DNA from: Thiobacillus sp.
GTDB taxonomy: Bacteria; Pseudomonadota; Gammaproteobacteria; Burkholderiales; Thiobacillaceae
NCBI GenBank assembly: GCA_016124745.1
Contig: WGNC01000007.1
Coordinates: 1 to 64,000, forward strand
Direction: 5' to 3'
DNA length: 64,000 bases
The first letter of the stretch is position 1. Each line of letters starts with the position of its first letter. Below the pieces are notes generated by a model, which was not told the origin of the DNA, did no database searches, and saw only the letters and a list, made by a program, of their open reading frames with translations. A program made the position numbers and the translations under genes. Positions 32,414 through 41,655 of this stretch are shown here, piece after piece.

Positions 32414-32748
32414 TTTGCGCTGCAGGTGATCTGGCCGAACGGGGCAAAGGCATACGCTTCGAACTGGAATGCTCCGGCAAGCCGCAGCCGGCCTTCGTGG
32501 TGCGCTTCGACGGCCGGCCACATGGCTTTCTCAACCAGTGCGGCCACGTGCCGGTGGAACTCGACTGGCAGGAAGGCGAATTCTTCGACGACTCGCGGCT
32601 ATACTTGATCTGCTCCACCCACGGCGCGCTCTACCATCCGGCAAGCGGGCAATGTGTCGGCGGGCGCTGTGCCGGTCGCGGCCTGATCCCTGTTCCGGTC
32701 GTCGAGCGTGACGGCCATATTTTTGTGATGGAAGAATGCAATGAATGA
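32392..32748 (+). CDS. Rieske-type [2Fe-2S] ferredoxin domain protein
   Basis: CGHVPVEL...CSTHGALYHPASGQCVGGRCAG (CxH ... CxxH). Confidence 0.88.
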   Translation: MAGRERLICAAGDLAERGKGIRFELECSGKPQPAFVVRFDGRPHGFLNQCGHVPVELDWQEGEFFDDSRLYLICSTHGALYHPASGQCVGGRCAGRGLIPVPVVERDGHIFVMEECNE

Positions 32749-33694
32749 GCAAGAAAAACCCGCCCCGGCGAACTGGGAACGCGAGGTGCTGGAGAAACTG
32801 GCACTGTCGGCGATCCAGGAGCAACGCCGCAGCCGCCACTGGAGCATCCTGTTCAAGACCCTCGGATTTCTGTATCTGTTCATCGTGCTGTTCATGGTGG
32901 CCGACTGGTTCGGCTCGGACGGCGTCTCCATCCCCAAGGCCCACACCGCACTGATCGATCTGCAGGGCGTGATCGCGGCCGACGCGACCAGTGCCGATTC
33001 GATCATCGGCAGCCTGCAGGGGGCGTTCGAGGACAAGAAAACCAAAGGCGTGATCCTGCGCATCAACAGTCCCGGCGGCAGCCCGGTGCAGGCCGGTCAG
33101 ATCTATGACGAGATCCGGCGACTGCGCGCGCTGCATCCGAAGATTCCGCTGTATGCCGTGGTGGACGACATCTGTGCCTCGGGCGGCTACTACGTCGCCG
33201 CCAGTGCCGACAAGATTTTCGTCGACAAGGCCAGCATCGTCGGTTCCATCGGCGTATTGATGGACGGTTTCGGTTTTACCGGAACCATGCAGAAACTCGG
33301 TGTCGACCGCCGCCTGCTTACCGCGGGCGACAACAAGGGCTTTCTCGATCCGTTTTCACCGGTCGATCCCAAGCAGGAAGCCTATGCGAGGCAGATGCTC
33401 GAGGAGATCCATGGCCAGTTCATCGGGGTGGTCCGGCAGGGTCGTGGCAAGCGCCTGAAGGAAACCCCCGACATGTTCAGCGGCCTGGTATGGAGCGGCG
33501 AGAAGAGCATCCAGCTCGGTCTGGCAGACGGTCTGGGCAACCTTGAGTCGGTTGCGCGCGACGTCATCAAGGCCGAAGACATTGTCGACTACTCGCAGCA
33601 GGAAAGCCTGGCCGAGCGCCTGATCGGCCGCCTGGGAGTGACCATGGCCAAGGCCTGGGCTCCGTTCGAGAAAGCGGGCGTGGTGTTGCGGTGA
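32741..33694 (+). CDS. sppA: S49 family peptidase (signal peptide peptidase)
   Basis: LRINSPGGSPVQAGQIYDEIRRLRA; CASGGYYVAASADKIFVDKASIVGSIGV. Confidence 0.94.
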   Translation: MNEQEKPAPANWEREVLEKLALSAIQEQRRSRHWSILFKTLGFLYLFIVLFMVADWFGSDGVSIPKAHTALIDLQGVIAADATSADSIIGSLQGAFEDKKTKGVILRINSPGGSPVQAGQIYDEIRRLRALHPKIPLYAVVDDICASGGYYVAASADKIFVDKASIVGSIGVLMDGFGFTGTMQKLGVDRRLLTAGDNKGFLDPFSPVDPKQEAYARQMLEEIHGQFIGVVRQGRGKRLKETPDMFSGLVWSGEKSIQLGLADGLGNLESVARDVIKAEDIVDYSQQESLAERLIGRLGVTMAKAWAPFEKAGVVLR

Positions 33695-33912
33695 GCGATT
33701 ATCAGCCGATTGCCTGTTCCGATCACGAGCGTCTGGAGTTCGGCGCGCTGACGCGGCAATGGCTGGACGTCGACGTGACGGCTGGCGATCAGGCCGGCTT
33801 TCGGCACCTGTTGCCGCTGGATGTGTACACACGCGACGGCGCGGAGTGGCTGGTGGCGCAGACGGAGTCTGGCGAACAGCTGACGCTGCGGCTCGACTGG
33901 CTGAAATTTTGA
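33691..33912 (+). CDS. Rof/YaeO-like Rho-binding antiterminator family protein
   Basis: MSDYQPIACSDHERLEFGALTRQWLDVDV...WLVAQTESGEQLTLRLDWLKF follows the Rof pattern YxPIxCxDxxxLE ... GExxxLRLDxL. Confidence 0.7.
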   Translation: MSDYQPIACSDHERLEFGALTRQWLDVDVTAGDQAGFRHLLPLDVYTRDGAEWLVAQTESGEQLTLRLDWLKF

Positions 33913-33916
33913 ATAT

Positions 33917-34618
33917 CTAGACGCCGATCCCGAACACCACCAGCTTGTCCCTGACGGCGTCGGTGCACCCGCGCCAGCCTTTCGCGCTGCGGGTTTGAAC
34001 CAGCTGGCCGGGCAGGCTGAGATCGGCGCCGACGCTGATCGTGGAGTCTGGAGAAAGCGCAGTGGCCAGCGCGTCCAACAGCGCCGCGCTGCGATAGGGC
34101 GTTTCGATGAACAGCTGGGTGGCGCGGTCGCGGCGAGCGGCTTTTTCAAGTTCGCGTATCTTCTGGCCACGTTCGGGTTCCCTGGCAGGCAGATAGCCGT
34201 GAAAGGCGAAGCGCTGCCCGCCCAGACCCGAGGCCATCAGCGCCAGCAAAATCGACGATGGGCCGATCAGCGGAACCACCGGAATGTTTTCGCGATGTGC
34301 GGCCATGACCAGCGCTGAACCGGGGTCGGCCACGGCGGGGCAGCCCGCCTCGGACAGCAGGCCGACGTCGTGTCCGGCCTTGAGCGGCGCCAGCAGCAGC
34401 GGGATGGCGGCGGCCGGCGTGTGTTCGTTGAGTTCCTCGATCTGCAGCGACTGGATCGGCAGCGGATGGCCCATGGCTTTCAGATGCGCGCGGGCGGTCT
34501 TGGCGCGTTCGACGACGAAGTGGTCGAGACGGCGTGCGACCGCGAGGGTGTCCAAAGGCAGGCAGGTGTCCGGGCTGACGGGGCCCAGCGGGACCGGGAT
34601 CAGGTAGAGGGTGGCCAC
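33917..34618 (-). CDS. SAM-dependent methyltransferase, RsmI/tetrapyrrole-methylase-like
   Basis: ATLYLIPVPLGPVSPDTCLP; LLSEAGCPAVADPGSALV; PLIGPSSILLALMASGL. Confidence 0.85.
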   Translation of the reverse strand: MATLYLIPVPLGPVSPDTCLPLDTLAVARRLDHFVVERAKTARAHLKAMGHPLPIQSLQIEELNEHTPAAAIPLLLAPLKAGHDVGLLSEAGCPAVADPGSALVMAAHRENIPVVPLIGPSSILLALMASGLGGQRFAFHGYLPAREPERGQKIRELEKAARRDRATQLFIETPYRSAALLDALATALSPDSTISVGADLSLPGQLVQTRSAKGWRGCTDAVRDKLVVFGIGV

Positions 34619-34624
34619 GTCAGA

Positions 34625-35215
34625 TCAAGTCGGGCGCCATGTCAGGACATCCACGTCCTCGTTGGCGAGCATTTCGGTCAGCACCATGAGCGGCAGGCCG
34701 ATCAGCGCGGTGGGGTCGGGGCTGTCCATGCGTTTCATCAGCGCGATGCCGAGCGACTCGCTCTTGGCTGATCCGGCGCAATCGTAGGGCTGCTCCTTGT
34801 TCAGATAAGCCGTGATTTGCGCGTCGGTGAGCGGGCGGATGTGCACCACGGTCGGCACGTCGCGCGTCTGGGCGTGGCCGGTACGGCTGTTCAGAAGCGT
34901 CAGCGCGGTATGAAAGACCATTGCCTTGCCCTGCATTCTCTTGAGTTGGGCAAAGGCGCTGTCGAAGTTGCCGGGCTTGCCGAGTTGTTCGCTGTCCAGC
35001 ATCAGGACCTGATCGGAGCCGATGATGAGGGCGTCGGGATGGCTTGCGGCGGCAGCCTGCGCCTTCAGCACCGACAGGCGCAGCGCGGTGGCCGAAGGCG
35101 TCTCGTTCGGCAGCGGCGTTTCGTCGACATCGGGTGCAAGCGTCTCGAACGGGATATGCAGGCGCGACAACAGATCGCGGCGGTAGCGCGAGGTGGAGGC
35201 GAGCACCAGTTTCAT
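34625..35215 (-). CDS. Maf-family nucleoside triphosphate pyrophosphatase
   Basis: MKLVLASTSRYRRDLLSRLHIPFETLAPDVDET; IIGSDQV. Confidence 0.95.
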   Translation of the reverse strand: MKLVLASTSRYRRDLLSRLHIPFETLAPDVDETPLPNETPSATALRLSVLKAQAAAASHPDALIIGSDQVLMLDSEQLGKPGNFDSAFAQLKRMQGKAMVFHTALTLLNSRTGHAQTRDVPTVVHIRPLTDAQITAYLNKEQPYDCAGSAKSESLGIALMKRMDSPDPTALIGLPLMVLTEMLANEDVDVLTWRPT

Positions 35216-37059
35216 TCGGGCTGGATCTCGACCAGTGCCATGTCGGGCGTCACCGCATCGCCCTTTTTCGCGAAAATGCTGATGACGACGCCAGAGATCG
35301 GCGCCTGAACCTCGTTCTCCATTTTCATCGCCTCGATCACCAGCACGCCGTCGCCGGCCTTGACGCTCTGGCCGATGCTGACCAGCACATCGACGATGGT
35401 GCCCGGCATGGCGGCGGTGACGTGGCCCGGATGGCTGGGGCGGGGTTTCTGGCCGGCCGCGCTCGGCGCAGCGGCAGTCTTGCGCGGCGTGCTGTCGCTC
35501 CCTGCGGATACGGCAACCTCATTGAGGGGTTCGACCAGCACTTCTTCCGTGACGCCGTCGATCGACACGAAATAGGGACGCTGGGCTGCATCGCTGCGGC
35601 CGCTGCCGGACAGCTTGATGTGGTAGGTCTCGCCGTGCAGCGTGATCTTGAATTCGTCGGCGGCATAGCGCGGCGCGCTGGCCTGCTCGGCGTTGCCCGG
35701 CGGCAACAGCGCTTCCGGCTTGAGGCTGCCGGCCGCGCGTTCCTGCAGCCAGGTTTTACCGATTTCGGGGAACATGGCGTAGGTCAGCACATCCTCGTCG
35801 GATTTGGCCAGCCCTTCGATCTCGCCGCGCAGTTTGTCGAGTTCGTCGCCCAGCAGGTCGGCCGGGCGGCAGGTGGTGACGTCGAGGTCGCCGATGGCGA
35901 TCTTGCGCACTTCCTCGTTGATATGCCCCGGAGCCTGTCCATAGCGGCCCTGCAGGTAGAGCTTCACTTCGTTGGTGACCGACTTGTAGCGGGCGCCGGT
36001 CAGGACGTTGAGCGCAGCCTGGGTGCCGACGATCTGCGAGGTGGGCGTAACCAGCGGCGGGTAGCCCAGGTCCTGGCGCACGCGCGGGATTTCGTCGAGC
36101 ACGGCGTCCATTTTGTCGATCGCACCCTGCTCCTTCATCTGGTTGGCGAGGTTGGAAATCATGCCGCCCGGTACCTGGTTGATCAGCACGCGGGTGTCGG
36201 TACCGGTAAACGCTGACTCGAACTGCCAGTATTTCTTGCGAACATCCTTGAAATAGGCCGAAATTTCCTCGATCAGCGGCAGCGAAAGTCCGGTGTCGTA
36301 GGCGGTGCCGGCAAGCGCGGCGACCAGGCTCTGCGTGGTGGGATGGCTGGCGCCTTCGGCAAATGCGCCAACACAGGTGTCGATGATGGTCGCGCCGGCT
36401 TCAACTGCCTTCAGGTGAGTCATGTGCGACAGGCCCGAGGTGGCATGGCTGTGGGTGTGAATGGGCAGGTGAGTGGCCTCGCGGATCGCGCATACCAGGT
36501 CATACGCGGTGTAGGGCGTGAGCAGGCCCGCCATGTCCTTGATCGCGATGGTGTCGCAGCCCATTTCGGTCAGACCCTTGGCAAGTTTGACGAAGTGCGG
36601 GATGTCGTGCACCGGGCTGGTGGTGTAGCAGACGGTGCCTTCGGCATGCTTGCCGGCGGCTTTCACGGCTTCGATCGACACGCGCAGATTGCGCAGGTCG
36701 TTCATCGCATCGAACACGCGGAACACGTCGACGCCGTTGTCGGCCGATTTCTGCACGAAAGCGCGCACCACGTCGTCGGAGTAATTGCGGTAGCCGAGCA
36801 GGTTCTGGCCGCGCAGCAGCATCTGGATGCGCGTGTTGGGCAGCGCCTTGCGCAATTTCCGTAGACGTTCCCAAGGGTCTTCACGCAAAAAGCGAACGCA
36901 GGCATCGAAGGTGGCGCCGCCCCAGGCTTCCAGCGACCAGAAACCGACCTGGTCGAGCTTGCCGCAGATCGGCAGCATGTCGGCGGTTTGCATGCGGGTG
37001 GCGATGAGCGACTGGTGGCCGTCGCGCAGAACCAGATCGGTGATATGTACTTTTGCCAT
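35212..37059 (-). CDS. pyruvate carboxylase subunit B / oxaloacetate decarboxylase alpha subunit
   Basis: ITDLVLRDGHQSLIATRM; KDMAGLLTPY; C-terminal biotinyl motif VIEAMKMENEV. Confidence 0.94.
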   Translation of the reverse strand: MAKVHITDLVLRDGHQSLIATRMQTADMLPICGKLDQVGFWSLEAWGGATFDACVRFLREDPWERLRKLRKALPNTRIQMLLRGQNLLGYRNYSDDVVRAFVQKSADNGVDVFRVFDAMNDLRNLRVSIEAVKAAGKHAEGTVCYTTSPVHDIPHFVKLAKGLTEMGCDTIAIKDMAGLLTPYTAYDLVCAIREATHLPIHTHSHATSGLSHMTHLKAVEAGATIIDTCVGAFAEGASHPTTQSLVAALAGTAYDTGLSLPLIEEISAYFKDVRKKYWQFESAFTGTDTRVLINQVPGGMISNLANQMKEQGAIDKMDAVLDEIPRVRQDLGYPPLVTPTSQIVGTQAALNVLTGARYKSVTNEVKLYLQGRYGQAPGHINEEVRKIAIGDLDVTTCRPADLLGDELDKLRGEIEGLAKSDEDVLTYAMFPEIGKTWLQERAAGSLKPEALLPPGNAEQASAPRYAADEFKITLHGETYHIKLSGSGRSDAAQRPYFVSIDGVTEEVLVEPLNEVAVSAGSDSTPRKTAAAPSAAGQKPRPSHPGHVTAAMPGTIVDVLVSIGQSVKAGDGVLVIEAMKMENEVQAPISGVVISIFAKKGDAVTPDMALVEIQPE

Positions 37060-37063
37060 GATT

Positions 37064-37332
37064 AGGGCGTGTCAACCTTCATTTCACCTCTGCGACGGGG
37101 GCAATTTGGGATGCAGCCCGCGAAGCAAGACGCGAAGTGGTGCAAGTCACCATGAGTGGCTTGCGACAAAGGGGGGCGCCCAAATCGCCCCCGTCCCGGA
37201 CGGTTGCCGCGAGAAAAACGCCGCTGCGGCGTTGCAAGGCCTGCGGATGGAATGACCATTCGCTGCACCTTGCGCGTGGCATCCATCGCTTTTTCGCGGC
37301 GAGGCAGGCGTGAAATGAAGCTTGCCACGTCC
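37064..37332. repeat. intergenic element with imperfect about 30-bp inverted-repeat ends and internal hairpins, MITE-like or structured RNA candidate
   Basis: CTTCATTTCAC at 37077-37087 vs GTGAAATGAAG at 37310-37320, similarity extending to both sides; hairpins GGGGGCG..CGCCCCC (37172-37192) and AACGCCG-CTG-CGGCGTT (37217-37233). Confidence 0.5.
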
Positions 37333-38756
37333 TATAAACCCTGATGTGCTGCGATGGCGGCTGCGATGGCGGCGGCCATCACTTCCGGCGGCTTTTTCTC
37401 GGTGTACTGGGTGAGTTCGGGATGTTCGTCAACAAAACTGGTGTTGAAACGTCCACTGCGGAACTCGGAATTCTTGAGAATCTCCTGGTAATAGGGAATC
37501 GTGGTCTTCACGCCATACACCAGCATGTCGGCCAGGGCACGTCGGCCTCGCTCGACGGCGGACTCCCAGGTCAGATTCCATACCGTGAGCTTGGCGCACA
37601 TGGAATCGAAATAGGGCGGAATGACGTAATCGGTGTAAATCGCCGCGTCCACCCGCACACCTGGGCCGCCCGGCGAGTAATAACGGGTGATGCGGCCGAG
37701 GCTGGGCAAAAACTCGTTTTTGGGGTCCTCGGCGTTGACGCGGAATTCGATGGCAAAGCCGCGATACTTGATCTCGTCCTGCTTGTATTGCAGCGGCAGG
37801 CCGGAGGCGATGCGGATCTGTTCCTGAACGATGTCGACGCCGGTTATGGTCTCGGTGATCGGGTGCTCGACCTGCAGCCGGGTGTTCATCTCCATGAAGT
37901 AGAACTGGTTGTCGGAATCGAGCAGAAATTCGACCGTGCCTGCATTCACGTAGCCGACTGCCTTGGCAGCACGTACCGCCAGTTTTCCGATGTATTGCCG
38001 CTGCGCTTCGGTCAACTGGGGGGATGGGGCAATTTCGATCAGTTTCTGGTTGCGTCGCTGGATCGAGCAGTCGCGCTCGAACAGGTGAATGACGTTGCCC
38101 TGGTTGTCGCCGAGGACTTGCACCTCGATGTGCTTGGGGCGCACCACGCACTTTTCGACAAACACCTCGGGTTTGCCGAAGGCCTTGCTGGCCTCCGATA
38201 CCACGCGGTCATAATTTTTAAGCAGTTCAGCTTCGTTGTCGCAGCGCCGGATGCCGCGCCCGCCACCGCCATTTGTCGCTTTCAACATCACCGGGTAGCC
38301 GATTTTATTGGCCAGCGTGCGTGCTTCCTCGACGTTTTCCAGATTGTGGTCCGAGCCGGGCGTAACCGGGATGCCCGCTGCGATCATCGCGTTGCGCGCC
38401 AGGATCTTGTCTCCCATCTTGCGAATCACGTCGGGCGAGGGGCCGATGAAGCGGATGCCGCGGCGTGCGCAAATGGTCGCCAGATCGGGGTTCTCGGACA
38501 GAAAGCCGTAACCCGGATGGAGCGCATCGCAACCGGAAGCCGCCGCGAGGTTGACCAGTGTATGGGCGTTCAGATAACCGAGGATGGGATCCTTGCCGAT
38601 GTGGTAGGCCTCGTCGGCTTTCTTCACGTGGAGCGCATGGCGGTCGGCGTCCGTATAGATGGCAACCGACTTGATGCCGAGTTCGGCGCAGGCCCGTACG
38701 ATGCGCACGGCAATCTCGCCCCGGTTGGCGACCAGTATTTTCTTAAGCATGGTCAC
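37332..38756 (-). CDS. biotin carboxylase subunit (pyruvate/acetyl-CoA carboxylase)
   Basis: MLKKILVANRGEIAVRIVRACAELGIKSVAIYTDADR; KATNGGGGRGIRRC; EMNTRLQVEHPITE. Confidence 0.95.
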   Translation of the reverse strand: MTMLKKILVANRGEIAVRIVRACAELGIKSVAIYTDADRHALHVKKADEAYHIGKDPILGYLNAHTLVNLAAASGCDALHPGYGFLSENPDLATICARRGIRFIGPSPDVIRKMGDKILARNAMIAAGIPVTPGSDHNLENVEEARTLANKIGYPVMLKATNGGGGRGIRRCDNEAELLKNYDRVVSEASKAFGKPEVFVEKCVVRPKHIEVQVLGDNQGNVIHLFERDCSIQRRNQKLIEIAPSPQLTEAQRQYIGKLAVRAAKAVGYVNAGTVEFLLDSDNQFYFMEMNTRLQVEHPITETITGVDIVQEQIRIASGLPLQYKQDEIKYRGFAIEFRVNAEDPKNEFLPSLGRITRYYSPGGPGVRVDAAIYTDYVIPPYFDSMCAKLTVWNLTWESAVERGRRALADMLVYGVKTTIPYYQEILKNSEFRSGRFNTSFVDEHPELTQYTEKKPPEVMAAAIAAAIAAHQGL

Positions 38757-38869
38757 CGTTTCTTTGACAAAAATAACGACAAATCATATCATTGCGGGCT
38801 AATGTTTAACCGGGTGCGTCATCTTGACCCTGTGCGCGTCGCCCCTGCCCGCCGAAATCCGGCTACGCC

Positions 38870-39289
38870 ATGCTTCAGCCTGTTGTAGTTGACCCTCGGC
38901 GTTTTTGCAGGGATTCGCGGACTTGGGATGCCCAGTCGAATGTGGCTGAGTTCCCGCGTCTCGCTCACGAATTTACGCAAGGCGCACTGTTCTGTCGAGT
39001 CACGGGCAATACGGACCAGCGCGGCGGGTTGTTTTTGCAGGTGTCGGTGCAGGGCAAGGTGGGGCTGGTTTGCCAGCGTTGCCTGGGTGAAATGCGGCAT
39101 TCGGTCGAAATCGCGCGGGTGCTGCACCTGGCGCGCAACGAGGCTGAACTGGAACGCCTGGAGGCGCAGCCCGACAGCGATGCGATTCTGGTTGGCGAGA
39201 CGGTCGACCTTGTCGACCTGGTTGAGGATGAAGTGTTGTTGAGCCTGCCGCTGGCGGCCAAGCATGCAGAAGGTGAATGCCCCGCTTGA
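38870..39289 (+). CDS. yceD: YceD/DUF177 family protein
   Basis: VGLVCQRCLGEM motif; C-terminal VDLVEDEVLLSLPLAAKH; upstream of rpmF. Confidence 0.88.
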   Translation: MLQPVVVDPRRFCRDSRTWDAQSNVAEFPRLAHEFTQGALFCRVTGNTDQRGGLFLQVSVQGKVGLVCQRCLGEMRHSVEIARVLHLARNEAELERLEAQPDSDAILVGETVDLVDLVEDEVLLSLPLAAKHAEGECPA

Positions 39290-39306
39290 CGGGAGCAGTG
39301 ATTTAC

Positions 39307-39337
39307 GGGTGCCAAGTCATTGGCACCCCGATTTTTT
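39307..39337 (+). terminator. terminator-like hairpin in the rpmF leader
   Basis: GGGTGCCAA-GTCA-TTGGCACCC (perfect 9-bp stem) then CGATTTTTT, ending about 12 nt before the rpmF ATG. Confidence 0.8.
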
Positions 39338-39349
39338 AAGGAGCAAGAA

Positions 39350-39529
39350 ATGGCAGTCCAGCAGAACAAAAAGTCCCCGTCCAAGCGTGGCATGCACCGC
39401 TCGCACGATTTTCTGACCAACCCGCCGCTGGCCGTCGAACCGACCACGGGCGAAGCACACCTGCGCCACCACATCAGCCCCAACGGCTTTTACCGTGGCC
39501 GCAAAGTCGTCAAGGCCAAAGGCGAGTAA
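39350..39529 (+). CDS. rpmF: 50S ribosomal protein L32
   Basis: [59 protein letters not shown]. Confidence 0.98.
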   Translation: MAVQQNKKSPSKRGMHRSHDFLTNPPLAVEPTTGEAHLRHHISPNGFYRGRKVVKAKGE

Positions 39530-39583
39530 TTCCCTGGTGCGCTTTGGTTTGGCGCATCCAAGTCAGCCAACGTTTGCGGCTGT

Positions 39584-40603
39584 ATGAGATACATCACCGT
39601 CGCCATTGATGTCATGGGGGGCGACCACGGCCCTCATGTCACGGTCCCGGCGGCGATTCGGTGCCTTGCACGCTACCCCGACCTCAATGTGATTTTGGTC
39701 GGGTCGCAGGACATCATCGCCGCTGAGCTCAAGGCACATCGTGCCGAGTCCGGCCCACGTCTCATCGTGCGACACGCCAGTCAGGTGGTGGCGATGGACG
39801 AGGCGCCCGCATTGGCGCTGCGCGGCAAAAAAGACTCCTCCATGCGCGTCGCCATCGACCTCGTCAAATCCGGCGAGGCCGATGCCTGTGTGTCGGCGGG
39901 CAATACCGGCGCCTTGATGGCGACAGCGCGATTCGTCCTGAAAACCCTGCCCGGAATCGACCGTCCGGCGATTGCCGGCGTGATGCCCACGATCAAGGGC
40001 CACGCGCTGATGCTGGACATGGGCGCCAACGTCGACTGCACGGCCGAGCATCTGCTGCAGTTCGGCATCATGGGCGCGATGCTGGTGTCAGCCGTGGAAC
40101 ACAAGTCAAACCCAAGCGTGGGCCTGCTGAATATCGGCGAAGAGGACATCAAGGGCAGCGACATGGTGAAGCAGGCCGCCGATTTGCTGCGTAAGAGCCA
40201 TCTGAATTACTACGGCAACGTCGAAGGCAACGATATTTTCAAGGGCACCACCGATGTGGTGGTATGCGATGGCTTCGTCGGCAACGTCACGCTGAAGGCG
40301 TCCGAAGGGCTCGCCAAGATGATTGCCACCACGATTCGTACCGAGTTCAAGCGCAACTGGTTGACGCGACTTTCCGGCCTGGCGGCTTTGCCGGTGTTGA
40401 ACGCTTTCAAGCGCCGGCTCGACCCGCGCCGCTACAATGGCGCCACGCTGCTGGGTCTCAAGGGCGTCGTGGTGAAAAGCCATGGTTCGGCCGACCGCTT
40501 TGCGTTCGAGCACGCGATCGAAACCGCCAGCGATGAAGTCCGCAACAACGTGCTGAAGCGCATCACCGACCAGATCCAACTCCAGCAACGGGTGGCCGCT
40601 TGA
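39584..40603 (+). CDS. plsX: phosphate acyltransferase
   Basis: [34 protein letters not shown]. Confidence 0.97.
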   Translation: MRYITVAIDVMGGDHGPHVTVPAAIRCLARYPDLNVILVGSQDIIAAELKAHRAESGPRLIVRHASQVVAMDEAPALALRGKKDSSMRVAIDLVKSGEADACVSAGNTGALMATARFVLKTLPGIDRPAIAGVMPTIKGHALMLDMGANVDCTAEHLLQFGIMGAMLVSAVEHKSNPSVGLLNIGEEDIKGSDMVKQAADLLRKSHLNYYGNVEGNDIFKGTTDVVVCDGFVGNVTLKASEGLAKMIATTIRTEFKRNWLTRLSGLAALPVLNAFKRRLDPRRYNGATLLGLKGVVVKSHGSADRFAFEHAIETASDEVRNNVLKRITDQIQLQQRVAA

Positions 40604-41559
40604 TCTATTCCCGCATTCTTGGCACCGGCAGCTACCTGCCTGCCCGCATCCTGACCAACGCTGATCTCGAGAAACTGGTCGAGACGAACGATCAATGGAT
40701 CGTCGAGCGCACCGGGATCCGCGAACGTCATATCGCCGCTGAAGGCGAGTTCACCAGTGATCTCGCTACCTGGGCGGCGCGGGCAGCGCTCGACGTGGCC
40801 GGGCTGGCAGTCGACGACATCGACCTGCTGCTGGTCGCCACCACCACCCCGGATCTGGTTTTTCCCAGCACCGCCTGCATCGTGCAGTCCAAGCTCGGAA
40901 TGACCAACGGCAAGCCGGCATTCGACCTGCAGGCCGTATGCAGCGGCTTTGTCTACGCGTTGTCGGTTGCCGACCAGTTCATCAAGACCGGAGCCGCCAA
41001 ACACGTGCTGGTGATCGGCGCCGAAACCCTGTCGCGCATTACCGACTGGGCGGACCGCGGCAACTGCATTTTGTGGGGGGACGGTGCGGGCGCGGTGGTG
41101 CTGGGCGCTTCCAGCAAGCCCGGCATCATCGCCACGCATATCCACGCGGATGGCCGCCACAAGGAGCTGCTGCGCACCACCACGGGCGCCTCGACCGGTA
41201 TGAAGGAGCCTGCACTGATGCGGATGGAAGGCAATGCCGTATTCAAGATGGCGGTCAATACGCTCGACCGTATCGTCGACGAAACGCTGGAAGCCAACGG
41301 TTTGCAGAAGTCCGACATCGACTGGCTGGTACCGCATCAGGCCAACATCCGCATCATTTCCGCTACTGCGAAAAAACTTGGCATGAGCATGGATAACGTC
41401 GTGACCACCGTGGCGGGCCATGGCAACACCTCGGCCGCGTCGGTGCCGTTGGCGTTCGACGTGGCGGTACGCGACGGCCGCATCCAGCGCGGTCAGACGG
41501 TGCTCATGGAAGCCTTTGGCGGCGGCTTCACCTGGGGCTCCGCGCTTCTCAAGTACTAA
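40600..41559 (+). CDS. fabH: beta-ketoacyl-ACP synthase III
   Basis: [64 protein letters not shown]. Confidence 0.98.
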   Translation: MIYSRILGTGSYLPARILTNADLEKLVETNDQWIVERTGIRERHIAAEGEFTSDLATWAARAALDVAGLAVDDIDLLLVATTTPDLVFPSTACIVQSKLGMTNGKPAFDLQAVCSGFVYALSVADQFIKTGAAKHVLVIGAETLSRITDWADRGNCILWGDGAGAVVLGASSKPGIIATHIHADGRHKELLRTTTGASTGMKEPALMRMEGNAVFKMAVNTLDRIVDETLEANGLQKSDIDWLVPHQANIRIISATAKKLGMSMDNVVTTVAGHGNTSAASVPLAFDVAVRDGRIQRGQTVLMEAFGGGFTWGSALLKY

Positions 41560-41572
41560 TGAGAGAAATGTA

Positions 41573-41653
41573 ATGAAACTGGCTTTCGTTTTTAGCTCTG
41601 GCATGACGCCCGCTGAGCGGGCATTGGCCTTCACTGAACACTCGTTGGAATGA
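41573..41653 (+). CDS. 26-aa micro-ORF between fabH and fabD (MKLAFVFSSGMTPAERALAFTEHSLE)
   Basis: N-terminus resembles FabD (MKLAFVF vs MKFAFVF); stop overlaps an in-frame fabD ATG (ATGA). Confidence 0.35.
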   Translation: MKLAFVFSSGMTPAERALAFTEHSLE

Positions 41654-41655
41654 CG

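Noticed and set aside
37062-37328. 88-aa minus-strand ORF in the carboxylase intergenic region
   Set aside because: Lies inside the inverted-repeat element and shows no domain signal; better explained as a by-product of the repeat
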